In this document: positions 35,834-43,873 of the stretch, piece by piece
Position numbering within the stretch: the first letter of the stretch is position 1
Layout of the letters: every line of letters begins with the position of its first letter
From: a bacterium
GTDB taxonomy: Bacteria > Verrucomicrobiota > Kiritimatiellia > RFP12 > UBA1067
DNA: 53,826 nt
Direction: 5' to 3'
Assembly (NCBI GenBank): GCA_025360845.1
Contig: JANYBJ010000116.1
Location: 1 to 53,826 of the forward strand
The notes under the pieces: generated by a model
Databases searched by the model: none
Told to the model about the DNA's origin: nothing
What the model saw: the letters and a program-made list of their open reading frames with translations, nothing else
Made by a program: the position numbers and the translations under genes

Positions 35834-36886
35834 TCAACCTGCCCCGCAGCAGCCGGCAAGGTCAGCCGACGAGTTGACGTTGCGCCACGCCAAGGCGTGT
35901 TCGTCCGGCACACGGGGCGTGTCCACACCTGCGCTCCGGGCGAGATCGCGCGGACGCCGAACCCGTTCCAATGCCGGCGCCATGCGAAAGTCGTAGAAGG
36001 CGAGTAGCGGCTCAGGCTCGGAGTTGCCCGGCAAAACCGGCATGACGGCCCGTACGCCGGGCCGTCTCTGGGCCAACAGCCACGTGATCGCGGCGGACGA
36101 GATGTGCGGTTGGTCACAGGCCATAAAGAGCCAGCCCGAGCGCGGTGCCCAACGCATCGCCGCAAGCATGCCTCGCAGCGGGCCCTCCGCGTCCTCGGTG
36201 TCGGGCAGGACGGGTAGCGTGCGCAGCTCCGCAGGGATCTCGCCGCTGCCCAGGATGACCACCCGGTCAACATGGGGACGCACGGCCGCCACGGTCTTCG
36301 CAAGCCAGGTCTGCTCCCCTTCTTTGATCAGGTGTTTGGGTCGTCCCATCCGGGTGCTGCCGCCGCCGATCAAAATGCCGGCAGACACCGGGGTCGCGCG
36401 CCCAACCTCCGGCAGCCAGGCGTCGAGCATCTCCCAGGCGATACGCTCACGATCGTCGGTCCAGCTCAGCGTTCGCCGAATGCCCACGGCCTCCGGCGGA
36501 AAGGTGTCCTCGCCGGCTTTGCAAAGCCATATCTTGCAGGGCAGAGGCGTACACTTGTGGCCCTCCACCAAGATCAGGTCGTAGTGGCACCCGACCTGCC
36601 TGATCAGGTCGGGCAAAGCGATTTCTGCCGTCTTGTGGAGTCTGGCGAAAATCTGCTCCGGGTCACGGATGAGCACGTCCGCGCCGGCTTTGAAGAGCCG
36701 ATCGGTGTCCTTGCCCTCACGGTCGATTTCGAGGCCGTGGGCATCCTGCTTGATGACGCCGGCCTTCAGGCCGCGCTCGCGCAGGCGCGGAAGCAGCGCC
36801 TCGATCAGCGTGGTCTTGCCCGACCCGCTGTAGCCGCAGATGCCGAAGGCAGGGTAGGGGGGGCCTTCGCGTTTAATCGTGTTCAT
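35834..36886 (-). CDS. MobB-MobA fusion: molybdenum guanine dinucleotide synthesis
   Basis: The C-terminal MobA half joins GMP to molybdopterin (GTP-dependent guanylyltransferase), and the N-terminal MobB half binds GTP. MobB spans about 1-160 with P-loop GYSGSGKTT (18-26) and EGHK (108-111). MobA starts at about 165 with the nucleotidyltransferase loop GILIGGGSTRMGRPKH (170-185), and ACDQPH further on. The start at 36886 was chosen because the preceding frame overlaps and the ATG begins the MobB fold; it overlaps the MOSC-mogA stop by 14 bp. It is the last gene of the Moco operon and implies a bis-MGD enzyme (DMSO-reductase family) in this organism. Confidence 0.85.
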   Translation of the reverse strand: MNTIKREGPPYPAFGICGYSGSGKTTLIEALLPRLRERGLKAGVIKQDAHGLEIDREGKDTDRLFKAGADVLIRDPEQIFARLHKTAEIALPDLIRQVGCHYDLILVEGHKCTPLPCKIWLCKAGEDTFPPEAVGIRRTLSWTDDRERIAWEMLDAWLPEVGRATPVSAGILIGGGSTRMGRPKHLIKEGEQTWLAKTVAAVRPHVDRVVILGSGEIPAELRTLPVLPDTEDAEGPLRGMLAAMRWAPRSGWLFMACDQPHISSAAITWLLAQRRPGVRAVMPVLPGNSEPEPLLAFYDFRMAPALERVRRPRDLARSAGVDTPRVPDEHALAWRNVNSSADLAGCCGAG

Positions 36887-37853
36887 TTGCGGGTTCCTTT
36901 TCCGGTCGGCCGCAATCGCCCGGATCGCCGCGCAGTTTAGCCAAGCCATGGGCGAGCGCGGGCAGGATGGCCTCCAGGTTCTCGACAGCGGCGCGCTCGG
37001 AGCCGGGCAGGCTGACGATCAGCGTACGGCCCCGAATGCCCGAGACGGCGCGGGACAGCATGGCGTTCGGGGTTATCTCTGCCGACGCCCGGCGCATGGC
37101 CTCGTCCAAGCCGGGGGTCGGTCGATCGATCACTGCGGCCACGGCCTCCGGCGTGACATCGCGCGGCGCAAATCCAGTCCCTCCCACCGCGAACACCAGA
37201 TCGATGGAGTGGCCGTCTGAAAAATGGCGCAGGGCGTCCTCAATTTCGGTCTTCTCATCCGGCAGCACCCGAGACTCATAAATACGCACCTTTCGAGTCC
37301 CGGTCAGCCGGGCTGAGACCGCCGGCCCCGCCGTATCCACCGCCTCGCCGCGTGAGCAGCGGTCGCTGATGGTCAGAACGACAGCCTGGAACGTCTCGCG
37401 CGGAACCGTCTCGACAAGCTCGACCGGATCACCGGAGCTGACCTCTCCCTCTTGGGTAACGCGGCAAAAAATGCCAAGCCGGGGCATGATGCAGTCGCCG
37501 GTCAGGCGGAAGATGTCGCAGCGCGAATGGCAAACCTTGCCGAGCTGGGTCACGGTCAGTTCCGCCTCGCATCCAATCCGGATACGGCTGCCCAAACCCC
37601 AGGCGCTAAAATCGAGCCCTGACACAACCAGATTCTCCGCAAAGTCGCCGGCCTTGAGGTCCGGGAGTCCCTTCCGCCGCAGGGCTTCGACATCCTCCGC
37701 CGCCAGGAGACTGACCTGCCGGTGCCAGTGCCCGGCGTGGGCGTCGCCTTCAATTCCGTGTTGGACGCGGAGTCGGACGGAGGGAACGGCGTGCTTGCGT
37801 TCGCCCTTCCGCTCGCTGATGCAGACGGCTTCAACTTTGCCGGACGCGGTCAT
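36873..37853 (-). CDS. MOSC-MogA fusion: molybdopterin adenylyltransferase with N-terminal MOSC domain
   Basis: Residues 1-145 are a MOSC domain (HAGHWHRQVSLLA, ENLVVSGLD, and CHSRCDIFRLTGDCIMP with the conserved Cys). Residues about 150-310 are MogA/MoaB-like: VVLTISDRCSRGEAVD, then VFAVGGTGFAPRDVTPEAV, the molybdopterin-binding GGTG loop. MogA adenylylates molybdopterin for metal insertion by MoeA. The MOSC part may carry sulphur or recognise the cofactor. The ATG at 37853 overlaps the moaC stop (ATGA) and has GAGGGGAAAG upstream. Such a fusion is found in various bacteria and links the cofactor to its transfer. Confidence 0.85.
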   Translation of the reverse strand: MTASGKVEAVCISERKGERKHAVPSVRLRVQHGIEGDAHAGHWHRQVSLLAAEDVEALRRKGLPDLKAGDFAENLVVSGLDFSAWGLGSRIRIGCEAELTVTQLGKVCHSRCDIFRLTGDCIMPRLGIFCRVTQEGEVSSGDPVELVETVPRETFQAVVLTISDRCSRGEAVDTAGPAVSARLTGTRKVRIYESRVLPDEKTEIEDALRHFSDGHSIDLVFAVGGTGFAPRDVTPEAVAAVIDRPTPGLDEAMRRASAEITPNAMLSRAVSGIRGRTLIVSLPGSERAAVENLEAILPALAHGLAKLRGDPGDCGRPEKEPANEHD

Positions 37854-38341
37854 GTCTTTCCCCTCTTCCAGTCGCCCGACTTGCCGCCGGTTTTGGACAG
37901 GAGTCGGACCCGCTCGATCACGATGCCCTTGTCGGCCGCCTTGCACATGTCATAAATCGTCAGCGCGGCTACGGACGCGGCGGTGAGGGCCTCCATTTCA
38001 ACACCTGTCACGTGGTGGGCTTGTACGAAGGACTCGACGCGGAGGCTGGTTTTGCTGAACGAGACCTGGACGTCAACGACATCGAGCGGGAGGGTATGGC
38101 AGAGCGGAATCAGCTCGGCCGTGCGCTTGGCCGCCATGATGCCGGCGATGCGGGCGGTTTCCACCGGGTCTCCCTTACGCTCGCCGCCGCCGGTCTTTAG
38201 CCGCTCCAAGAGGCGCGCGCCCAGACGAACCACCGCCTCGGCGCGGGCCGTGCGATGAGTGACGGGCTTGCCGCCCACATCCACCATGCGTGCGCGTCCG
38301 TCTGGCGCCACATGACTGAGTTGAAACGGTTCAGGGGACAT
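37850..38341 (-). CDS. moaC: Cyclic pyranopterin monophosphate synthase MoaC
   Basis: MoaC, with MoaA, turns GTP into cyclic pyranopterin monophosphate, the first step of molybdenum cofactor synthesis. The 163-residue length is standard. Motifs seen: [14 protein letters not shown] near the start, IPLCHTLPL in the middle, [23 protein letters not shown] in the second half, and [17 protein letters not shown] at the C terminus. It sits between moaA and the MOSC-mogA fusion, overlapping the latter by 4 bp. Confidence 0.93.
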   Translation of the reverse strand: MSPEPFQLSHVAPDGRARMVDVGGKPVTHRTARAEAVVRLGARLLERLKTGGGERKGDPVETARIAGIMAAKRTAELIPLCHTLPLDVVDVQVSFSKTSLRVESFVQAHHVTGVEMEALTAASVAALTIYDMCKAADKGIVIERVRLLSKTGGKSGDWKRGKT

Positions 38342-38419
38342 CTCAGGCCTCCACTGTTGAACATTCGCATCGGTTTAACGGTATTCGTGCTCCAGACATA
38401 CACTCCTGCTTCATCGGCC

Positions 38420-39385
38420 TTATCCGCCGATTGAGGCCATGGCCATTCCCTGCTCGAAGGCCCGGCTTGCCGTCTTCCCCTCCAGAACCCGGCGGGCAGC
38501 CTGACAGACCGATTTCACGTCGCCGTCGCGTAACATCCCGCGGATGGAAATGCCATCGTTCCGCGCCAGGCACCCGATCAGCCGTCCGTCCGCCGTCACC
38601 CTCAGTCGCGTACACTCGTCACAAAAAGGGGCGCTGCACGAGGATATGAACCCCACGCTTCCGTGCCGTCCTTCGGCGTCTGACACGGCATAGCGCCGGG
38701 CGGACGTGCCGGGTTCAAGTCTAAGAGGGACAAGCGCAAAATGCCGCGACAGCTCATATCGCACGGCGTCGGAGGAGAGAAAGCCATTGGCGAAGAGCGC
38801 GGCGCCCGGACCGATCGGCATCAGCTCGATGAAGCGCACTTCGCAACCGGTCCGGAGTCCGAACGCGACGATATCCCTCAGTTCGCCGTCGTTGACGCCT
38901 CGGATGACCACGGCGTTCAATTTCAGCGGGACAAGCCCTACCGCCAGCGCCGCGTCGATACCGGCCAAGACCGGCCGCAGCTCGCCACCCCCGGTCAGGC
39001 GGCGAAAGGTGTCGGGCTGCAGCGAGTCGAGGCTGACATTGACCCGGCGCAATCCGGCCCGCTTGAGACAGGAAGCCATGTCAGCCAGGCGCAGCCCGTT
39101 GGTGGTGAGACCCAGATCCGGGATGCCCAGGTCCGCCAACAGGCCGACCAAACGCTCGATTCCGGGGCGCACCAACGGTTCCCCGCCGGTGATCCGGATC
39201 TTGGCGATCTCGAACGCATCGCCGAGGCAGGCCACCAGCGCGCCGATCTCTTCATATGAGAGTATCTCGGTTTTGTCGCACAGCGGAACGCCCTCGGGCG
39301 GCATGCAGTATCGGCACCGCAGTTGACAGCGGTCGGTGACGGATACCCGCAGTGAAAGCCTTGGTGACGTTGAACGGTCAATCAC
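38420..39385 (-). CDS. moaA: GTP 3',8-cyclase MoaA (radical SAM)
   Basis: A radical SAM enzyme that cyclises GTP in the first Moco step. The N-terminal cluster motif is CQLRCRYC (CxxxCxxC) within VTDRCQLRCRYCMPPEG. The C-terminal cluster is CSAPFCDECTRLRVTADGRLIGCLA, and the protein ends in Gly-Gly, as MoaA needs. The start is the GTG at 39385: it overlaps the moeA stop (GTGA) and has GGAGG 6 bp upstream, while the longer frame reads back through moeA. The 78-bp gap to moaC is the largest in the operon. Confidence 0.93.
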   Translation of the reverse strand: MIDRSTSPRLSLRVSVTDRCQLRCRYCMPPEGVPLCDKTEILSYEEIGALVACLGDAFEIAKIRITGGEPLVRPGIERLVGLLADLGIPDLGLTTNGLRLADMASCLKRAGLRRVNVSLDSLQPDTFRRLTGGGELRPVLAGIDAALAVGLVPLKLNAVVIRGVNDGELRDIVAFGLRTGCEVRFIELMPIGPGAALFANGFLSSDAVRYELSRHFALVPLRLEPGTSARRYAVSDAEGRHGSVGFISSCSAPFCDECTRLRVTADGRLIGCLARNDGISIRGMLRDGDVKSVCQAARRVLEGKTASRAFEQGMAMASIGG

Positions 39386-40593
39386 AGCAACCTCCAAGGG
39401 CGAAACTCCACGATGGCGCCGGCCGGAAGGCTGGAGACTCCTGCGGGGACGAGGATCATCCCGTCCGCCTTGCTGCCCGCCACAAGATCCGCAGACCCTG
39501 CGTTCGGGATGGATTCTGCGGTCGTGCCGCCGGCGGTCTGCACCAAACGCCCCGGCAGAAAGTGTAATTGCCGGCCTTTGGTTGTAACTCCGGTAAGCAG
39601 CGGAAGCCGCAGAACGCGGCGGCAAGCCGTCTCAGGACAGCCCGCGAGTGAGCGCAGCGCGGGCAGCACGAATTCATGAAAACCGGTCAGGACGCTCAGC
39701 GGGTTACCCGGCAGGCCGAAAATGGTTCGTCCGTTTTCGGCCGTCGCGAACAGTTGAGGCTTCCCGGGCTTCATGGCGACGCCGTGATACCGAATCGTTC
39801 CGCCGGCTTCCCGGATGACGTCGGGCACCAAGTCGTACTTGCCTACGGAGACGCCGCCGGTGACGAGCACGACCGTGGCGGTCCCCAGCGCCTGGCGCAG
39901 CGCCAGAAGGAGTTCCTTGAAATCGTCCGACGCGCTCACACACGTGGCTGGCCCGAATCCGTGTTCGGCCACTGCGGCGACGAGCATCGGCCCGTTGGAG
40001 TCGCGGATTTCGTGAACGCCAACCCGCTCTTCCGGCTGTTTCAACTCCGCCCCGGTTGTGATGACGGCAACCCGTGGACGCGCACGGACGAGCGGTTCCA
40101 CGCAACCCACTGCGGCGCACACCGCGAGGGCGACGGCGTCGAGCGCGGCGCCCTGTGGCAGCAGGACATCATCCAGCCGCGCGTTTTCGCCCCGCCGCAA
40201 AATGTGCTGACCCCGCTGGGCCGGCTTCAGGAGGGTCACCGCATCGTCGAAGGGCGCCGTGGTGTCCTCGACCATGACCACCGCGTCGGCATCCGGCGGC
40301 ACGTTGGCGCCGGTGAAGATGCGGACGCACTGTCCGCAGGTGAGCGCGGGACGCGCCGCAGAACCTGCCGCGACTTCGCCCACAACGCGCAGCGTCGTCG
40401 GGGCCGAGGCGACGTCGTCCGCACGCACGGCATATCCGTCCATGGCCGCGCGGTCGGCGGCGGGAATGTCCCTGTCGGCTAAAACCGGCTGTGCGAGAAA
40501 ACGATACAAACATCGGTCAAGCGCACAAGGCTCGACCGGCAATGGCGTCACACACCCCATGAGCGTACGCCAGGCGTCGTTGGGCTCCGTCAT
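39382..40593 (-). CDS. moeA: Molybdopterin molybdenumtransferase MoeA
   Basis: MoeA inserts molybdate into adenylated molybdopterin. The sequence shows ADRAAMDGYAVRADDV near residue 50, IFTGANVPPDADAVVMVEDT near 95, VLVTGGVSVGKYDLVPDVI in the central domain, and FGLPGNPLSVLTGFHEFV, all strong MoeA motifs. The length of 403 residues is typical. The ATG at 40593 has GGAAAGGAAA upstream. First gene of the Moco operon, directly after the riboswitch candidate. Molybdopterin synthase genes moaD and moaE are not in the window. Confidence 0.93.
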   Translation of the reverse strand: MTEPNDAWRTLMGCVTPLPVEPCALDRCLYRFLAQPVLADRDIPAADRAAMDGYAVRADDVASAPTTLRVVGEVAAGSAARPALTCGQCVRIFTGANVPPDADAVVMVEDTTAPFDDAVTLLKPAQRGQHILRRGENARLDDVLLPQGAALDAVALAVCAAVGCVEPLVRARPRVAVITTGAELKQPEERVGVHEIRDSNGPMLVAAVAEHGFGPATCVSASDDFKELLLALRQALGTATVVLVTGGVSVGKYDLVPDVIREAGGTIRYHGVAMKPGKPQLFATAENGRTIFGLPGNPLSVLTGFHEFVLPALRSLAGCPETACRRVLRLPLLTGVTTKGRQLHFLPGRLVQTAGGTTAESIPNAGSADLVAGSKADGMILVPAGVSSLPAGAIVEFRPWRLL

Positions 40594-40604
40594 CGCATTT
40601 CCTT

Positions 40605-40740
40605 TCCAAGGGGGCGCACATCCGTCTCGGCGTTGCCGCCGAAACTTGCGCCCGGGAGGCACGGGACGTTTCCATCCCGACCCTGTCGTTCGGCGGCCCT
40701 AGCCTCAGCCTTAGGCCCGGCCCGAATCGGAGATGCGGCA
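40605..40740 (-). promoter_or_regulatory. Moco riboswitch candidate upstream of moeA
   Basis: The 5' leader of the Moco operon, read on the minus strand, has the order ATCTCCGATTCGGGCCGGG (about 40735-40717), CCTAAGGC, a hairpin CGGGA-TGGAAACG-TCCCG, GCCTCCCGGGC (40660-40650), and a hairpin CGGCGGCAACGCCG. CUCCG near the beginning and GCCUCCCGGGC before the coding region are conserved elements of the Moco RNA motif as I remember it. The terminal part lies close to the moeA ribosome-binding site, which would suit translational control. A covariance-model search was not possible here. Confidence 0.6.
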
Positions 40741-40874
40741 TTGATTGCCGCGGCTATGGTCTCATCGGCATCTGAACCCCCGTCCCATTAGAGGCTGCCT
40801 GGGTCTCCTGGCAGCGGCATAAGCCTTTTATCTTCCTAGAGGAATGTTCAACGTCATCTCACCTCGCGCCTGCT

Positions 40875-41729
40875 TCAGGAGTAGAACTCCTGCAAGATGA
40901 CGAGGACGTCGTAGCCTTCGGCAGCGAGGCAGGCGTCGAAGCACTGGAGGGCGGGATGGCCCTCTGAGAGGACCGCGTACGGCATCTTCACCGAGCCGAT
41001 CACCGTGTCGAGACCGAGTGGCATGGCGCGGGTGAGGAAGGCGCTGGCCAGCGGCGCTTTGACGGGCGAGCCGTCGGCCCGCTTGGAGGGCAGCATGACC
41101 GTGAAGTTGCTGAGGCCGACCGAGACGTGGACGCCCGCGAAGGCGGGGTCGGCGCAGATGAGCGCAAGCGCGCCCATGAGGCGGTGGATATTGCCGTCGA
41201 AGTCGGTGCCGATCGGGGCGATGCCGGGGTCGATGATACAGTCGGTGTTTGAGAGGCCGTGACGGTGCGCGGTCTCCAGCAGAAACTGAGCGGCGGCGTA
41301 GGTTTCCTCGGCCGTGCGGCAGGCGGTTGCGACGCCGTTTATCAGGTTCTCGGAGACCAGCAGGATGGGGCTGAAAGGCTTGATCTTCAGCAGATCGAAC
41401 ATGTGCGTGCGAAGGGGCGAAATGGAGTTCAGGACCGGCGTGCCGCTGGAAAGATCGTAAGCTTCGAGACCGGCTTGGACGATGGCGAAATCGGGTGAGT
41501 CGATCGAGAGCGGCTTGTCGGTGACCGACTGCACGGAGCGGATCATCTCTGCCATGAAGGCGGGGGTGCGAAGTCCGATGTTGACGTCGATGTAGGCGGC
41601 ACCGAGATCAGCCTGGCTTTTCGCCAGACTCAGAATGCCGGCGAGGTCATTGGCATCGTAGAGCGCGTGCGTCGAGGGAACCGAGTCGTTGATGCTTTCG
41701 CCGATGATTGAGAGACCTTGAATAGGCAT
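40875..41729 (-). CDS. Pterin-dependent methyltransferase (MeTr/AcsE-like)
   Basis: A 284-residue DHPS-fold barrel of the methyltetrahydrofolate:corrinoid methyltransferase group, which moves methyl groups between tetrahydrofolate and a corrinoid protein. It has GESINDS near the N terminus, GAAYIDVNIGL, PLSIDSPDFAIVQAGLEAY, LNSISP, IIDPGIAPIGTD and VGLSNFTVMLPSK. It is not a folate-synthesis DHPS, which is encoded separately at 48348. An AGGAAA site lies upstream. No corrinoid protein is adjacent; folD is immediately upstream (60 bp), which fits one-carbon metabolism, and the corrinoid activator at 137 may serve the same pathway. Confidence 0.8.
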   Translation of the reverse strand: MPIQGLSIIGESINDSVPSTHALYDANDLAGILSLAKSQADLGAAYIDVNIGLRTPAFMAEMIRSVQSVTDKPLSIDSPDFAIVQAGLEAYDLSSGTPVLNSISPLRTHMFDLLKIKPFSPILLVSENLINGVATACRTAEETYAAAQFLLETAHRHGLSNTDCIIDPGIAPIGTDFDGNIHRLMGALALICADPAFAGVHVSVGLSNFTVMLPSKRADGSPVKAPLASAFLTRAMPLGLDTVIGSVKMPYAVLSEGHPALQCFDACLAAEGYDVLVILQEFYS

Positions 41730-41789
41730 AGGGTTTCCTGTGTTAGAGTGAAGTGTTCAAGAAAGGTATATGGAGGCGGCTGCCGCAAA

Positions 41790-42683
41790 TCAACCGTCGC
41801 CCTTACAGGCGCGGCGGGCGGATTCGAGCGTGTTGTAGAGCAGCATCGTGATGGTCATGGGGCCGACGCCGCCAGGCACCGGGGTGATGAGCGAGGCCAC
41901 TTCTTTCGCGGACTCGAAGTCCACGTCGCCCGCCAGACGGAAGCCGCACTTCTTGGTGGCGTCGGGGATGCGGTTCACGCCCACGTCGATGACGACCGCG
42001 CCGGGCTTGATCATGCCTCCAGTGACGGTGTCGGGCCGGCCTGCGGCCACCACCAGGATGTCCGCCTCCCGCGTGAAGGCGGCCAGGTCGCGCGTGCCGG
42101 TGTGGCAAACTGTGACCGTGGCGTTGCCGCCCTCGGCCTTGCGCATCAGCAGGTGCGCGACGGGCTTGCCGACGATGTTGCTGCGCCCCACCACGACGGC
42201 GTGTTTGCCGGAGGTTTGGACGCCCGCCTTCAACAGCATCTGGATGATGCCGTGCGGCGTGCAGGGCAGGTAGCAGGTCTGGCCGATCATCATGCGCCCG
42301 ACGTTCACAGGCGTGAAGCCGTCCACGTCCTTCTCGGGCGCGATGGCGTTGATGACCGCGCTCTCGTCGATGTGCTTCGGCAGCGGAAGCTGCACGAGGA
42401 TGCCGTGGATGCGCGGGTCGGCATTCATCCCTTGCACGAGGGCAAGCGCCTCCTCCTGAGTGGTGTTGGCGGGTACGCGCAAGTCCTGCGAATACATGCC
42501 AGCCTCCTCGCACGCCTTCTCTTTGGCGGTGACGTACGAGGTGGAGGCCGGGTCGACCCCGATCAAGATAACGCCGAGTCCAGGCGTGACGCCGTGTTCG
42601 GCCTTGAGCTGAGCGACCTGGCTGGCGATGTCCGCCCGCATATCGGCTGCCAGTTTCTTGCCGTCTAAAATGGTTGTGTTCAT
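41790..42683 (-). CDS. folD: Methylenetetrahydrofolate dehydrogenase/cyclohydrolase FolD
   Basis: FolD oxidises 5,10-methylene-THF to methenyl-THF with NADP and hydrolyses it to 10-formyl-THF. The length of 297 residues is standard. Seen: [23 protein letters not shown] with the catalytic Lys, [54 protein letters not shown] (NADP site), and [15 protein letters not shown] near the end. It appears to be co-transcribed with the methyltransferase downstream. Sole folD in the window. Confidence 0.95.
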   Translation of the reverse strand: MNTTILDGKKLAADMRADIASQVAQLKAEHGVTPGLGVILIGVDPASTSYVTAKEKACEEAGMYSQDLRVPANTTQEEALALVQGMNADPRIHGILVQLPLPKHIDESAVINAIAPEKDVDGFTPVNVGRMMIGQTCYLPCTPHGIIQMLLKAGVQTSGKHAVVVGRSNIVGKPVAHLLMRKAEGGNATVTVCHTGTRDLAAFTREADILVVAAGRPDTVTGGMIKPGAVVIDVGVNRIPDATKKCGFRLAGDVDFESAKEVASLITPVPGGVGPMTITMLLYNTLESARRACKGDG

Positions 42684-42795
42684 AGGTTTGGTGCTGTTCG
42701 CGTTTCGGTTGTCCGCAGTTTTAATCCCAAGTATTCTACTATATTAGCAAATTCAGGACGTGGGCGAAAGCGAAAACACTACAGCGCGAAGCAAC

Positions 42796-42852
42796 AAAGA
42801 CAGCCATTGCCGCGCGGAATCAACATCAGGTGCCGCTGACGCTCGCCCGAAA
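42796..42852 (+). pseudogene. 57-nt fragment homologous to the barrel enzyme gene
   Basis: This stretch matches the minus-strand segment 27026-26970 of the barrel enzyme gene in 51 of 57 positions (89%), with the last 27 identical. Its plus-strand translation reads KTAIAARNQHQVPLTLAR followed shortly by TAA, against KTAIAARNQPQVPLTLAR in the enzyme. No similarity is seen on either side. It is the remnant of a paralogue or a short copied segment, in an intergenic gap between folD and the rodZ-like gene. Confidence 0.6.
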
Positions 42853-42855
42853 AGC

Positions 42856-43854
42856 CTAATCCACATAAAGGTCCGGCGGGGGGGCAACGGTCTTCACGAT
42901 TGCGCTTGGGTTTTGTTTGACGTTCGTCCCCGTCATCTTGAACAGCACATGGATGCCGACCGCCATAAGCACCACAGCCGCCACGCCCACACCGCCCACG
43001 GCGATAAGCTGTTTATGCGGCAAGGCGGCGGGCAACTTGCTTTCGACGCCCTCCTTGAGCTTCGTCACGCCGTCCACAAAAGCCCGGATGCGCGCCCGCC
43101 GCCGCTCGTGTACCGCAGCGTCCTGCGCCGCAGGCTCCGGCTTCTCTTCCATCCTTCCGCCGATCTTGAAAATCGGCAACCTGGGCTTGCGTTCCGCACG
43201 TGAATCGTCCGAAGCCTTCTCCTCTTCTTTTACCTCTTCATCCGACATATCCGCATACGACTTGCGCCGCGGCGGCTGGGGCCGGAACAGGTCAGGCTCC
43301 TCAGACTCCGCAAACGCCATCTCGGGCTCCACAACCAGCCTGTCTCGGTTATCCAGCATTTGTCCGGACGTCACGGGGACCTGCTCAACCAAAGGAACCG
43401 GCGAGGTCGCGCCGCCCGCAGGTTGCCCGCCAGCGGCGTCCGGCTCGGCGTCCGGCTCACGCACAGCCGGCGGAGGCGCACTCAAAGGGCGCACGGCAGG
43501 ACGCGGCTGGACCGCCAGACGCTGGGGCGGAGTCCCAGTCACCGTACGCGTCACCGGAACCGCTTCCTGCGCAAGCTCGGCTTGCGACTCAACCCTTTTC
43601 GTGCGCACGGCCGGCGCGCGCGACCCCGTATAAAGATCCATGAAATCGCGGATCAGCGGCTCGGGATCAAGTTCCAACAGCCCGGCATACAGTTTGATGA
43701 AGCCGCGCCCATAAATCGGAGCCGCAACGCGCCTGAAATCTTCGCGCTCAAGATCCTCGACGACCTGAACCATCAGATGCGTGTTTTCGGCCACATCCGA
43801 AGGCGTCAGCCCTCGCTGGACACGCGCGTTCTTCAGAATTTCTCCAAGTGCCAT
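42856..43854 (-). CDS. RodZ-like protein with N-terminal helix-turn-helix and one membrane helix
   Basis: The first 75 residues are a HTH_25 domain (LGEILKNARVQRGLTPSDVAENTHLM and YGRGFIKLYAGLL), as in RodZ, which ties MreB to the membrane during cell elongation. A long charged and proline-rich cytoplasmic linker (about 75-255) leads to a transmembrane helix at about 285-307 (LIAVGGVGVAAVVLMAVGIHVLF). Only about 25 residues follow, so the periplasmic DUF4115 domain of many RodZ proteins is missing. A GAGGTAAGCC site precedes the ATG. It is the last gene of the operon, 19 bp after ftsK. Confidence 0.78.
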   Translation of the reverse strand: MALGEILKNARVQRGLTPSDVAENTHLMVQVVEDLEREDFRRVAAPIYGRGFIKLYAGLLELDPEPLIRDFMDLYTGSRAPAVRTKRVESQAELAQEAVPVTRTVTGTPPQRLAVQPRPAVRPLSAPPPAVREPDAEPDAAGGQPAGGATSPVPLVEQVPVTSGQMLDNRDRLVVEPEMAFAESEEPDLFRPQPPRRKSYADMSDEEVKEEEKASDDSRAERKPRLPIFKIGGRMEEKPEPAAQDAAVHERRRARIRAFVDGVTKLKEGVESKLPAALPHKQLIAVGGVGVAAVVLMAVGIHVLFKMTGTNVKQNPSAIVKTVAPPPDLYVD

Positions 43855-43873
43855 GGCTTACCTCACATTTCCG

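Noticed and set aside
39386..39625. Longer MoaA with an 80-residue N-terminal extension
   Set aside because: The extension reads through moeA in another frame; the GTG at 39385 has a GGAGG site and the natural MoaA start.
40875..41729. Second dihydropteroate synthase
   Set aside because: The motif set fits methyltetrahydrofolate methyltransferases (GESIN start, DVNIG), and a canonical FolP is encoded at 48348-49220.
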